Source: Oscillatoriaceae cyanobacterium Prado104
GTDB taxonomy: Bacteria > Cyanobacteriota > Cyanobacteriia > Cyanobacteriales > Microcoleaceae
Reading direction: 5' to 3'
DNA length: 64,000 nucleotides
Assembly (NCBI GenBank): GCA_025454405.1
Contig: JALOON010000052.1
Coordinates: 1 to 64,000 of the forward strand
The notes beneath the pieces were generated by a model. That model searched no databases and was not told the origin of the DNA. It worked only from the letters and a program-made list of their open reading frames with translations. Both the position numbers and the translations under genes were made by a program. Below are positions 52,068-61,067 of the stretch, piece after piece. Numbering within the stretch: the stretch's first letter is position 1; the number at the start of each line of letters is the position of its first letter.

Positions 52068-52784
52068 TCATTTCACCCAAGCTGGATGGCTCATCAAAGC
52101 CGCAAACGGCTGTACGCCCCGCAATTGATTCGACAGCGGCAAATGACCCCTCGGCGCGCTCAAATCCCAAATAAACTCCTGCGGGTAGCGCGTCCAATTA
52201 TTCCCCTGCTTCCAGCCAATTAGCGACCACAACTTATCCCAATTCTTCCCCGCACCCAGCCAAATTTCTCGCTGCACCGAAAACCCGAATTTGCCTTCAG
52301 AATGAACTTTCCACAGCGTATCAATTGTTTGCAAATCCGTTGCCGACAAACTTTCAACTTCCGTAAAATACAGCCACTTTCTCTGCGCTGCAGTTCCTCC
52401 CGCCAATTCACAAAGCTTTTCCAAAGTCAAGCGATCGGCCTCTTGAAATTCCTGTAAAGTTAGCAACTGTTGCAGCGGAGTATAATCAATACTTGAGGTC
52501 GATCTTAGGGGCACCACCCCAGTCGGAAAGTTCGATCGCAAAAACTCTGCCGCCCTCTGGGAATTAGCACCGTACAAAATTTGATAAGCCTTCCCAACTA
52601 CCGCAGTCGGTTCCTGGGACTTGCGCTCTAATAAAAATTCCATCAATACATCCCAACCCGCATCTGCTATGTGTTGTTGCAGCAATTTCAGTTGAGTTTT
52701 TTCCGAACCCGACCTCAACTGAGAGCGGAGTTCGGCCGTATCGGCCGCCGAGTCTAATGGAGAAGTAGAAATCGAGTCAGTCAT
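52068..52784 (-). CDS. gun4: GUN4 domain protein
   Basis: The protein has 238 residues from the ATG at 52784. An N-terminal helical domain (AELRSQLRSGSEKTQLKLLQ, GWDVLMEFLLERKSQ) precedes the GUN4 domain (about 95-235): STSSIDYTPLQQLLTLQEFQ, EADRLTLEKLCELAG, DLQTIDTLWKVHSEGKFGFS, VQREIWLGAGKNWDKLWSLI and FIWDLSAPRGHLPLSNQLRG. Cyanobacterial Gun4 binds protoporphyrin IX and stimulates Mg-chelatase. The N-terminal HEAT-like extension is normal for cyanobacterial Gun4. Heptamer repeats (CTATCAG) lie just upstream of the start. Confidence 0.92.
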   Translation of the reverse strand: MTDSISTSPLDSAADTAELRSQLRSGSEKTQLKLLQQHIADAGWDVLMEFLLERKSQEPTAVVGKAYQILYGANSQRAAEFLRSNFPTGVVPLRSTSSIDYTPLQQLLTLQEFQEADRLTLEKLCELAGGTAAQRKWLYFTEVESLSATDLQTIDTLWKVHSEGKFGFSVQREIWLGAGKNWDKLWSLIGWKQGNNWTRYPQEFIWDLSAPRGHLPLSNQLRGVQPFAALMSHPAWVK

Positions 52785-52795
52785 GAGCAAAAATT

Positions 52796-52822
52796 AGCTA
52801 TCAGCTATCAGCTATCACCTCT
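52796..52822. repeat. CTATCAG heptamer repeats before gun4
   Basis: Three tandem AGCTATC units directly upstream of the gun4 start (minus strand), overlapping its expected leader. Confidence 0.65.
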
Positions 52823-53015
52823 TAGCTGAAGCCCTGGTTTTCCACCATTGTACAACGGTACTGACTCGGATTCACTTCTCTTGACTCGGATACCGAGCGG
52901 TGCGCGGCCAGCTAAGCCCGCCGAAGGCACTTATCGTCAGGAATGGCAGCAATAGCAAATGGAGTTTACAAAGTAACTTTCACAATCGATGCCATTAAAA
53001 GAATTTTTTTTGAAC

Positions 53016-53594
53016 TTAATCATCCACGATCGAAACCCAGGCAGAGAACGAAGGCGGAAAAAAGTTGATGTCATATTCCGAGTCTTCCCACTCTTTGACC
53101 CAGAGAGGCACAGTTCCCCGGCAGGGAGTAGCCGAAAAAGTCCGCTCTTTAACTTCGATCGTGTGAAATAGCTGTTTTAAAGTATCTCCCCGATCCAAAG
53201 CTTCGCTGAGGATGTCGTCCAAGTCAGGATCGACCCTCTTGACCCGATTTTTTTCCTCTTCCCGATCGAGCCACAGAAGTTTCAAAGACTTCAGGTCCCT
53301 CGGACTGAGGATACTTTTGTAGTAAACGCGCTTGAGGGTAGCTACGGGCTCCAAAGAGCGTTCGATCCTGCGAATTTGCTGGACTCGCAGGTAGTGCCAT
53401 TCCGCTAAACGCTTGCGTTCCGAAGGTGGGAGAACCCCTTTCCCTGTTGCGTGTTTGTAGTCGTAGTTAACCAAACTGCAAGCCATATTCGCCAGCAAGT
53501 GAATTAACTCTTTCTCTTTAGGTGTTGCCTGACGCCGTTCCTGGGTTCTTGTCAATACCCGCTGTCTGCGAGTAGTTTCGAGAGTTTTTTCCAT
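53016..53594 (-). CDS. Hypothetical protein, 192 aa
   Basis: The protein has 192 residues, soluble and basic: RRQRVLTRTQERRQATPKEK, YDYKHATGKGVLPPSERKRL, QQIRRIERSLEPVATLKRVY, KSLKLLWLDREEEKN. The C terminus is aromatic (YDINFFPPSFSAWVSIVDD). I do not recognise a family. The plentiful Arg and Lys in helices suggest nucleic-acid contact, but this is only a guess. It is divergent from no gene and seems to stand alone. Confidence 0.6.
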   Translation of the reverse strand: MEKTLETTRRQRVLTRTQERRQATPKEKELIHLLANMACSLVNYDYKHATGKGVLPPSERKRLAEWHYLRVQQIRRIERSLEPVATLKRVYYKSILSPRDLKSLKLLWLDREEEKNRVKRVDPDLDDILSEALDRGDTLKQLFHTIEVKERTFSATPCRGTVPLWVKEWEDSEYDINFFPPSFSAWVSIVDD

Positions 53595-53830
53595 TGGGTT
53601 TTTACGCGATGAAATATGATGATTCGCTAGAGCTGAGCGACCCGAACATCAAATGGCAGGGAGCTTGAGACATAGGAAGACTCCACTCGATGTGTCCTAC
53701 CTCTTCATTTTCCCACTCACCCCCAGGATTAGGTAGATACCAGAATGGAGTTTCCGCCGCCTCCCCATCGGGAGGCGGTTTTGACAACAAGATTTGACAA
53801 CAACTTCAGCGACAACAACTTCAGCGTCAA

Positions 53831-54046
53831 TTATTTCCGACCTTTACCTTTACCGGTCTTGACCTCTTCTGTATCCCCATCCTCATTCGTTCCAGTGTAG
53901 TTGAAGTCGGGACGGCTCTGTAAACTCGTTAAACTGCTTGCTGCTTTTTGCTGTGGGGCGATCGCAGTGGCGCTGGTTGTGCCTAGATGGAAAAAGCTAA
54001 TGCCAGCCGAGGCAATTGCCCCTAATACTAAGATGGTTGTTTTCAT
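53831..54046 (-). CDS. Small exported protein, 71 aa
   Basis: From the ATG at 54046 the product has a signal peptide (KTTILVLGAIASAGISFFHL, cleavage near ATA) and a short mature part ending EDGDTEEVKTGKGKGRK. The frame extends 24 codons upstream, but that would bury the signal peptide. I do not recognise a family. The highly charged C terminus is notable. Confidence 0.55.
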   Translation of the reverse strand: MKTTILVLGAIASAGISFFHLGTTSATAIAPQQKAASSLTSLQSRPDFNYTGTNEDGDTEEVKTGKGKGRK

Positions 54047-54239
54047 GTTAGATGACCCTGATTTGCGTAGATAGACACTTTTCGGCAAATCCAATCTATC
54101 AGAAGTGGGTCGATGCAATAGCCCACTTGTATTCTGAAGAATCTGCCTGCAATAATCAATTCATACAGGCACACCCTGAGCGACCAGAAACGCCGGAAGT
54201 GACGTGTTAGTAGTGTCCACGATCTTCCACCAATCCCAA

Positions 54240-54441
54240 TTTTTTGGGTAGTGGAGCTATAGCCATCAGGGCTTTCATCTATCAGGGAGTTATGCCATCA
54301 GGGTGCTAATCCATCGGGTAGTTAATCCATCAGGGCGCATCTTTTACCAGCATGGAATTCCATGCAATCTAAACAAACAAAAAACGCAGATTAACGATAT
54401 CTCCCACTCAAGCAGCCCTCAGCAAAAGCTGGGGTTTTTTG
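54240..54441 (+). ncRNA. Candidate structured RNA with repeated CCATCAGGG motif
   Basis: Five copies of a motif close to CCATCAGGG lie within about 80 bases, three of them in the context AGTTATGCCATCAGGGTGC or AATCCATCAGGGCGCATC. The same core occurs once in each unit at 29.3-30.7 kb. The segment ends in a terminator hairpin (CCCTCAGC/GCTGGGG with a T-run). No open frame fits. A non-coding RNA or a repeated binding site are the two options. Confidence 0.35.
54412..54441 (+). terminator. Intrinsic terminator
   Basis: CAGCCCTCAGC, AAAA loop, GCTGGGG with one bulge, then six T. Confidence 0.65.
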
Positions 54442-55127
54442 TTGGCTGTTTTTATGGGCACTGGTGGCTGAGCTTTAACCTGCAAAATGTCGAGGTGAAC
54501 CAGCTACCATTCAACAGCCACAAACCTTGCGGCACGACGATAATATCAAAAAAATAACGATCTGTTGCACCTCCAAAAAGCTAAACATCTGACGCTGAGG
54601 GTCTCGGCGATCGCCAGCTCCTCTGGCCACATCATACCACTGTATGAAATTTCAAGGCATATTGTAAAATAATGTAAACAAAGCAGCTTTGTTGGCAGCA
54701 GAAATCTGGTTTAGTAAAACTTAATATAAGTTATATAAATTACATCTGAAGAATCGGGCGTCGGGCACGAGCGTTCAACTGGGGGATTTCCCCGTGCAAA
54801 GATACAGTAAAGATACGGTAAAGATACAAAGAGACGAAGCTTGTTGAGAGAGAATAAAGAAAGAGCAATTAATTTATCGCGTTTGGCTAAAGCGTGAAAG
54901 CTTACCGAGGGATAACCGCTCCCATGCTCCCGTTGAAGTAAGAAATAAATGTCTAGACTTGTCTAGTATTTATATAGCAGGAACAGAAACTTTCAACCTT
55001 AGATTAAGCTGACAATAAACACGGTTTGCAGCCGAGCTATCCGTCGAACAGCAGACAGTAGTGGACAACCAGTACCGATGTTTGTCTTCGTGCTTGACAA
55101 AAATCGACATAGAGGTTTAGGAACTTG
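54442..55127. other. Long spacer upstream of AAA-like gene
   Basis: No gene is seen. It contains three AAGATAC units at about 54798-54830 and AT-rich promoter-like sequence. A long leader for the following gene is possible. Confidence 0.35.
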
Positions 55128-57782
55128 ATGAATCCGCAGGTGACAGCAGAAGTAAACTCAACCTACCAATATCTAGTCGGGGGCTGTCTGCCCGCCGATG
55201 CCCTCACCTATGTCAGGCGGCGGGCAGACAGCGAACTCTACGAAGGACTCAAAGCAGGACACTTCTGCTACGTGTTAAGTTCGCCGCAAATGGGAAAGTC
55301 CAGCTTGCTGTTGCGCGCGGCCTGCAGGTTGCAAGCAGAAGGCACCGCTTGCGCCACTGTTGACTTGAAAAGCATCAGCAGTCCAGACATCCCCCTCCAA
55401 AAATGGTATGCAGGAATCATGTACCGCATAGCCAGCAGCCTGTACCTCACAAACAGGTTCGATGCCCTCAAATGGTGGAACGATCGCGAACTGCTGTCGC
55501 CCGTACAGCGATTGGAGATATTTATCGAAAGAGTCCTGCTGAGGTCTTTGCAGCAAAATGTGGTAATTTTTATTGATGAAATTGACAGTATCCTCAACTT
55601 AAACTTTAGCACAAGCGATTTTTTTGCTTTCATCCGAGCTTGTTACGAAAAACGGGCTGAGAGGTCGGAATACAAGCGCCTGACTTTTGCTGTTTTCGGA
55701 GTAGCAGCACCGTCAGAATTGATGCGCAACAAAACCAGAGTTCCTTTAAATATCGGGCGACCGGTGAATTTAAGCAGGTTGCAACTCCACGAAAGTTTGC
55801 CCCTCGCAAAAGGATTGGCGCTCAAAGCATTTCGCCCCCAAAAAGTGCTCCAAGAAATATTAGCTTGGACGGGAGGGCAACCGTTTCTGACTCACAAACT
55901 TTGTCATTTGGTACTCGAATACGGGTCTTTTATTGGCAGAAATAGTGAAGCCCAGCAAGTAGAACAACTGGTAAACAGTCGAGTTATCAAACATTGGGAA
56001 GAACGCGACCTGCCTGCGCATTTGAGAAGGATTCGAGATCGGCTGCTGTGCAGTCGCTGCGATCCCAGCCGACTGCTAGCCCTTTACCAACAAATTTTGC
56101 AGAATTCAGACCAAGAAAACTCGGAAGAAATGGGGGGGGTAACGGCAGATTACTCTCCCGAACAAATGGAACTATTACTGTCAGGAATAGTTGTTAAACA
56201 TCAGAGTAAATTAATAGTTGCTAACCGGATTTACCAGTCAGTTTTTAATCTTTTCTGGGTGGAAAAAGAGTTGGGAAATCTGGCTCCGTACCGGGAAGCA
56301 TTGGCAGCGTGGCTGGCCGCCAATCGCGAAGATGAATCGCTGTTATTAACTGGGGACAGCTTGCAGGAAGCTTTGGAATGGGCGGCGGATAAAACATTAA
56401 GTCAAGAACATTACTGGTTCTTGAATCTCGATCGAGCTTTTGCAGAAAAGTCGGAGTTGACGGCGGCACAAGTTGCAGAAACTAGCGCGAATACCGATGC
56501 AGACAGCAGCATTCTCAGCTTACCACTCTCCGAGAATTTTGCCACTACCAGCGACGAGCAAAAATTGTACGATCACATTGTTTCCTGCGTGCAAACAATG
56601 ACACCGAATCAAGTGATAGATAGATTCCGGCAGCTATTTATTGACGGCATGGGTTATCCCGATCGCGATATTGAAGCGGCGCTGTACAATATTGTCTCTA
56701 TCAAAAACTTCGATCGCGAGTTTAAATACATTCTCCACCGCTGTTGCTACATCCCGATAAACCGCTGGCAGTTACACTCCCAGCACAAATATGCGATCTC
56801 TAATTTAATAGCTTTATTCAAGCAAACTTCCCCGCGTTTTGGAACGGAATTTTATATCGTCAAGCGCTTGCAGGAGCAAATAGCTGCATTTACTAAAAGC
56901 GCAGAATTTATCACTCTAGAGCGTTTGGTAAAAGCTGTAGAAAAAGAACCGGCACCGCCGAAAGAAGAGATTAATTACGCCTTGGGCGAGTTAATTTGCA
57001 GGTATCCTTATTTGTACGGTCATTCCTTGCTGAGCAAGGATAGCATAGACGAAGACCAGAAAACTATTAAAATCCTGCAAGCTCAAAGACAAAAGCAATT
57101 TGAAACTGATTTATCTCAATATTTAAATTATTTAGCAATTAAAAAAGAAGACACGCAAACAAAAATTATTGTGCCGACTGCAAATCCCACGCTGTTGAAC
57201 GATGAAGAACTTCATTTAGCTATCAGGGAATTTGCCGGTAAAGTCGTGGGCGATCGCACTCACAAAGATTTAGCTCAATTTTTTTTGAGAGATATCAGGC
57301 AAACTCCATCGTATCGATCGTTTAAAGTCGAGTTATACGAATATTTATTATCGGCGATCGAACCGGAATACGGCGGGCGTCAATTTAACGATCGCCTGTA
57401 CAAGCACATCAAAAATATCTTGCCAGAAAATGACTCGGTGAAGTTAAATAATTTATTGATAGTTCGGACTTGCCACCAATTGTTCAACTTTTTAGTAGTT
57501 GAAAATCCCCAGCATCCCAGCCACTATGTTTTTTACGATCTGGTGCACAACCTCGGTCCCAGCCGGACAATGGCTTTGCTGCTGAAACTGGTACTGTTGT
57601 CCCGCAAAGTTAAACCAGAATTAGAAAAGCGATTTTCTATTTTGTTCAATCACTATGAAGGTAAAGCTGCCGATGAAATTATGTGGTTTATCAAGTCATT
57701 GGAAAACTTAAATGTGGCGATGACTGTTAATTTTAGCAATGCAGATTTATCATTAATTAAACAGCAGATTATGTTGGAGTAG
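55128..57782 (+). CDS. AAA-like ATPase domain fused to a cyanobacterial helical domain
   Basis: The protein has 884 residues from ATG at 55128, with TAGGA five bases upstream. Residues about 10-390 form an AAA_35-type NTPase module: YLVGGCLPADALTYVRRRAD, P-loop SSPQMGKSSLL (Gly56-Lys57-Ser58), Walker B NVVIFIDEIDSIL (near 142), LTFAVFGVAAPSELM, AWTGGQPFLTHKLCHLV and RIYQSVFNLFWVEKEL. In cyanobacteria this module is usually joined to WD40, CHAT or TIR-like effectors. Here the partner, from about 480 to 884, is a helical domain (LYDHIVSCVQTMTPNQVIDR, FKYILHRCCYIPINRWQ, YAISNLIALFKQ) that also exists as a conserved cyanobacterial protein of unknown function. The joint role is inferred to be regulatory; no substrate is known. 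Confidence 0.82.
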   Translation: MNPQVTAEVNSTYQYLVGGCLPADALTYVRRRADSELYEGLKAGHFCYVLSSPQMGKSSLLLRAACRLQAEGTACATVDLKSISSPDIPLQKWYAGIMYRIASSLYLTNRFDALKWWNDRELLSPVQRLEIFIERVLLRSLQQNVVIFIDEIDSILNLNFSTSDFFAFIRACYEKRAERSEYKRLTFAVFGVAAPSELMRNKTRVPLNIGRPVNLSRLQLHESLPLAKGLALKAFRPQKVLQEILAWTGGQPFLTHKLCHLVLEYGSFIGRNSEAQQVEQLVNSRVIKHWEERDLPAHLRRIRDRLLCSRCDPSRLLALYQQILQNSDQENSEEMGGVTADYSPEQMELLLSGIVVKHQSKLIVANRIYQSVFNLFWVEKELGNLAPYREALAAWLAANREDESLLLTGDSLQEALEWAADKTLSQEHYWFLNLDRAFAEKSELTAAQVAETSANTDADSSILSLPLSENFATTSDEQKLYDHIVSCVQTMTPNQVIDRFRQLFIDGMGYPDRDIEAALYNIVSIKNFDREFKYILHRCCYIPINRWQLHSQHKYAISNLIALFKQTSPRFGTEFYIVKRLQEQIAAFTKSAEFITLERLVKAVEKEPAPPKEEINYALGELICRYPYLYGHSLLSKDSIDEDQKTIKILQAQRQKQFETDLSQYLNYLAIKKEDTQTKIIVPTANPTLLNDEELHLAIREFAGKVVGDRTHKDLAQFFLRDIRQTPSYRSFKVELYEYLLSAIEPEYGGRQFNDRLYKHIKNILPENDSVKLNNLLIVRTCHQLFNFLVVENPQHPSHYVFYDLVHNLGPSRTMALLLKLVLLSRKVKPELEKRFSILFNHYEGKAADEIMWFIKSLENLNVAMTVNFSNADLSLIKQQIMLE

Positions 57783-57845
57783 TCATCAGTCATCAGTCAT
57801 TGTTTATATATAGGCCAAAGTCTACCATTCTAAGGTTTCCTGTCT

Positions 57846-58016
57846 GAGTGTGTTTTTTTTGGAGCTGCTTTTCCTCAAATTACCTACGTGCGGGGCGCTA
57901 GTAGCGAACTCGCGTCAGTTTTGCGCGACACTCGCTTGCAGGTACAAACATTAGTCATCGCAGCCCAGAAATCGGGTTTATCTCCAAAGGAAATTGCGCA
58001 TGAACCAACCTGTAAG
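57846..58016 (+). pseudogene. DUF433-like antitoxin fragment
   Basis: Plus-strand frame without a start reads FGAAFPQITYVRGASSELAS, VLRDTRLQVQTLVIAAQ, KSGLSPKEIAHE. The TRLQVQTLVIAAQ...SPKEIAHE part fits DUF433-type small antitoxins. The usual end (QVxEALxFYxxH) is missing. Confidence 0.4.
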
Positions 58017-58024
58017 TTACCAAC

Positions 58025-58828
58025 TTATTCTGGTGCTGGCAAGGGAAATCTTTCCCCGGCTAGGTAAGCATCAAAATTTTGTTGAAAATAAAGCCAAGAT
58101 GTCATATCTTCTACATCTAATTGTGATTTCGGCGCATCTTTAAACAGGGGAATGCGCGTACTAATTTCATCTCTCAACAAATCCGGTAATTCCGTCCAAT
58201 TCTTGACTTTTGAACCTGTAGCGCTGTAAATCATCTGACCGGGACGATCGCCCATTTTCATCCACGGAAGCCACGGTCCGATCCTATCCCAACCCAGAAT
58301 TACTTGAGAAACAGATACGATTTCTGGATTTAATAATTCCGCTGTTGAAACCGTCAGCTTAAATAACTCAGCAGCTTGATAGTAGGGATTTGGACTGTAA
58401 TCAACAAATCTCGGATCGCCAGCTAAAGGATTGGGATAGTTGGGAAATAGATCGAATTGAAAAGTTGAAATTTCTCCTTCTACTTTAGCTGGAAAAACAC
58501 CTTTAAAATAACCTTGCACGGGATTGTTGGCAACGTGAGCAACATTCACAATTTCCCCCGTCCAAGGGTTCTCCCATTTGTGGAGGATTTCGCCGCTGTT
58601 GGAGTCGAGATAATAGGTTAATTCCCGCGAGGTAAATTGCCAGCTACCCTCGCCATCAGCAATGCACCTGCTGGCACTCATGCCGACTATTTTGAACAAG
58701 CGCTTTTTGGGTTCGTTGGGGACGAAAGAGTAGATCGAAACATTCCAAGTGAGAAACGTTGCTTCGCCGTCTAGGGAACTGCGCGTTTTCACCCATTCTT
58801 TGGCGCTGAATTCCTGTAATGCAACCAT
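58025..58828 (-). CDS. DUF1838 family protein
   Basis: The protein has 267 residues matching DUF1838: AKEWVKTRSSLDGEATFLTW, IYSFVPNEPKKRLFKIVGMS, GEILHKWENPWTGEIVNVAH, VANNPVQGYFKGVFP, MKMGDRPGQMIYSATGSKV and YFQQNFDAYLAGERF. The family is found in cyanobacteria and proteobacteria and has no established function. No signal peptide is visible. Dispersed AAACCGGGTTTGTT repeats lie upstream (58880-58945). Confidence 0.87.
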   Translation of the reverse strand: MVALQEFSAKEWVKTRSSLDGEATFLTWNVSIYSFVPNEPKKRLFKIVGMSASRCIADGEGSWQFTSRELTYYLDSNSGEILHKWENPWTGEIVNVAHVANNPVQGYFKGVFPAKVEGEISTFQFDLFPNYPNPLAGDPRFVDYSPNPYYQAAELFKLTVSTAELLNPEIVSVSQVILGWDRIGPWLPWMKMGDRPGQMIYSATGSKVKNWTELPDLLRDEISTRIPLFKDAPKSQLDVEDMTSWLYFQQNFDAYLAGERFPLPAPE

Positions 58829-59075
58829 GCCGCAAGCTCCTGTATAAAATAGTTGGGGACTGACACATCAAAACCAAAAAAACCGGGTTTGTTACCGCAT
58901 CTGCGAGTTAAAGCGAGGTATTGTCGCAAACATCCGGTTTCTGGCTGCCCGTGCGTAAGTTCTCTAGTTAATTTTATTTTACTATCATTTTTATGAACGG
59001 TTATAAAATGAGTAAAAAATGCGCTAGGATTTTTAATTGGTTTAATCTGGGTAAGTTGGGATAGCTGGGTCGATC

Positions 59076-59438
59076 GTGCTGAAAATCGCTGTCTTTTGTC
59101 TGAAAGCTCTACATTTAGCTATCTTGCTTTTTAGTTTGAGCGGTTGGCTGTTACCTGCTAACTTGCTGTGGATTTATGTTCTTTGGATACCTGCAATGGT
59201 TGTCCAGTGGCAACTCAATCAAGGAACTTGTTTGTTAACGAATTTGGAAAATTTTTTAGTTCCCGCAGCCCGCAAGGAAAAACCGCAGCAGCAAGGACAG
59301 TTGATTAAATCGCTGTTTTTGCTTTGCTGCGATTGCGTTCCGGGCGATCGCGCGTTAAAATATTTGGTATATGTCACTCTTGGCGCTTGCTGGAGTATCG
59401 GCTGTCTCCGGTGGTATTTCGATCGCGCAAGCAATTAA
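59076..59438 (+). CDS. Membrane protein, DUF2784-like
   Basis: The protein has 120 residues from the GTG at 59076. Three hydrophobic segments: 4-24 (IAVFCLKALHLAILLFSLSG), 27-46 (LLWIYVLWIPAMVVQWQLNQ) and 98-112 (VTLGACWSIGCLRWYF). The motif WQLNQGTCLLTNLENFL after the second helix resembles the DUF2784 family signature (QGxCPLTxLE). Function unknown. It is near, but not overlapping, the next membrane gene. Confidence 0.55.
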   Translation: MLKIAVFCLKALHLAILLFSLSGWLLPANLLWIYVLWIPAMVVQWQLNQGTCLLTNLENFLVPAARKEKPQQQGQLIKSLFLLCCDCVPGDRALKYLVYVTLGACWSIGCLRWYFDRASN

Positions 59439-59589
59439 TTTCTGCGATTTAAATTGCCAGCCTTGTTAATAATTCTTAGCGATCGCTTACACAAAAGTTA
59501 GCATTAATTTTAAAATACTTCACACGATCGCCCAAAGATCTTCGTTAAGCTTTAGAAGAGGCAGCAATCGGTTTGGAGGCGATAAATTT

Positions 59590-60093
59590 ATGACAGCTAT
59601 TACATCAAAAGTAGAATCCACCGAACATCGGTGGCAGGCAATTGTCACGGTAGCCTTAATTTTCTGGCTTAGCGGCAGCCTGATTTTGGATTTTGTAATT
59701 ATGCCCAGCCTGTATCTTTCGGGAATGACAAATTCTGCCGGATTTGCAGCAGCAGGAAATTTAATGTTTTGGGGATTCAACCGCATTGAGTTAATTTGCG
59801 CCGCTTTGGCTGCAACGGGTTTGATGGTTTTGCACAATTTGGCAGTTGGGTCAAGCAAGCGCAGCCGCACAGCAATTTTACTATCTTTAATTCTTCTGGC
59901 GATCGCTCTGATTGACACCTACGGCCTGACGCCCCAAATGAGTGCCTTGGGCATTCAGTTAAATCTGTTGGAACCCGCAACAGAAGTGCCAAGCGAGATG
60001 AATCTGCTGCACCAAGGCTATTTTGCTTTGGAAGCGCTGAAACTGGCTGTCGGGGGCACTCTGCTTAGCTGGTGCTACCGGAATCAAGGCTGA
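59590..60093 (+). CDS. DUF4149-like four-helix membrane protein
   Basis: The protein has 167 residues with four hydrophobic segments: 18-38 (VTVALIFWLSGSLILDFVI), 64-84 (RIELICAALAATGLMVLHNL), 92-110 (AILLSLILLAIALIDTYGL) and 141-158 (LLHQGYFALEALKLAVGGTL). The IMPSLY-x-G-M after the first helix and LTPQM after the third fit small cyanobacterial membrane proteins related to DUF4149. Function unknown. A strong terminator hairpin follows at 60141. Confidence 0.65.
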   Translation: MTAITSKVESTEHRWQAIVTVALIFWLSGSLILDFVIMPSLYLSGMTNSAGFAAAGNLMFWGFNRIELICAALAATGLMVLHNLAVGSSKRSRTAILLSLILLAIALIDTYGLTPQMSALGIQLNLLEPATEVPSEMNLLHQGYFALEALKLAVGGTLLSWCYRNQG

Positions 60094-60140
60094 ACGCAGC
60101 CAAAACTTAAAAGACTCAGAAGTTAATGCAGAAAATTAAA

Positions 60141-60171
60141 GCAGCAGGCAATTGCCTGCTGCTAAATTTTT
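60141..60171 (+). terminator. Terminator after the four-helix membrane protein gene
   Basis: Perfect 22-base palindrome GCAGCAGGCAATTGCCTGCTGC followed by TAAATTTTT is present; the tight turn makes a long stem. It probably ends transcription from 59590. Confidence 0.65.
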
Positions 60172-60207
60172 AGGTTTTAGGGTTTATGGCCATCGCATCA
60201 CCGCCAA

Positions 60208-60331
60208 TGACCGCGAAAACTTCGGCAGCGAGACACCGTAATATCTGCAGGCTGCGCGCTGCATTGCCATTATCGACTTCCTTTGACCGCGAAAATTTTA
60301 GCACCGACGCACCATAGCATCTGTAGGATAT
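60208..60331. repeat. Imperfect ~45-bp direct repeat
   Basis: TGACCGCGAAAACTTCGGCA (60209) and TGACCGCGAAAATTTTAGCA (60287) each continue into CACCxTAxxATCTGxAGGxT. The pair lies downstream of the RRM gene; role unknown. Confidence 0.5.
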
Positions 60332-60353
60332 CGACAAGCGCCATGCACCGGAC

Positions 60354-60638
60354 TTAAAATCCGCCGTTCCGCTTTGTACCGCCGCGAGAGGGACCTTCTT
60401 TCGGCTTAGCTTTATTTACCCGCAACTGACGGCCCATCCAGTCTGCACCGTCTAATTCGGCAATTGCAGCATCTTCTTGGGCATCCTCAGTCATGTCAAC
60501 AAAAGCAAAGCCCCGCATCCGACCGGTTTCCCTGTCGGTGGGCAGAACAACTCGGCTCACTGTGCCGTACTCTGAAAATACGGCTTTCAGGTCTTCTTCA
60601 GTGGCGCGGTAAGACAGATTTCCAACGTAAATGGTCAT
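60354..60638 (-). CDS. RRM-type RNA-binding protein (Rbp family)
   Basis: The protein has 94 residues and one RNA-recognition motif: RNP2 IYVGNL at 3-8 and RNP1 RGFAFVDM at 42-49, with aromatic RNA-contact residues present (Tyr4, Phe44, Phe46). The C-terminal tail (KPKEGPSRGGTKRNGGF) is short and Gly/Arg-containing, more like the RbpD type than the long Gly-rich RbpA types. Cyanobacterial Rbp proteins are often cold-induced and some are linked to mRNA localisation at thylakoids. No regulatory site is called here. Confidence 0.92.
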   Translation of the reverse strand: MTIYVGNLSYRATEEDLKAVFSEYGTVSRVVLPTDRETGRMRGFAFVDMTEDAQEDAAIAELDGADWMGRQLRVNKAKPKEGPSRGGTKRNGGF

Positions 60639-60741
60639 ATGGCTGCTTCGTAAAATTTACCCAAACTTGACTAAAGTTATCTTTAATCGCAGTTCGGAAT
60701 TTGCTTCCTGCGCTGTTGGGTGGTCGGCCATCCCAAGATAA

Positions 60742-60860
60742 GCAGGCTATCCCCCTCAAGCCGAGGGTTCCCAATTTAAAATATTTAAACTGGCATTGAA
60801 GTTGCGGTCAATCGACCTACCACAAACTACGACAAACAGGCACTAATCTGGACAAGAAAT
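60742..60860 (-). pseudogene. TnpB C-terminal remnant (IS200/IS605)
   Basis: Leftward reading gives CGRSIDRNFNASLNILNWEP then SA and a stop, matching the last zinc-finger Cys and the DRDxNAxxNI motif of TnpB. A stop codon interrupts the zinc-finger region upstream. A hairpin-like CCCTCGGCTTGAGGGGG follows the stop, as expected at a right end. Confidence 0.6.
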
Positions 60861-61067
60861 CAAGGTTTTCCCGTCAGCTCAGACGTTGCGAGTAAAGCTG
60901 CTATACAAAACATCGACTGTGGCTTGCAAACTAGAAAATTTTTAGCCTTAATTTTCGGAATGCTCAGAAACATAGCATAAAATTACATCTCTGTCAACAT
61001 TGTCACCCACAGCCTGCAAGTAGGGCGCGCGCCGCGCACCCTACTATCGAAAGCCCGTAAGAAATCC

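Noticed and set aside
53602..53790. 62-codon open frame on the minus strand
   Set aside because: No ribosome site, no recognisable domain and composition unlike the neighbours.
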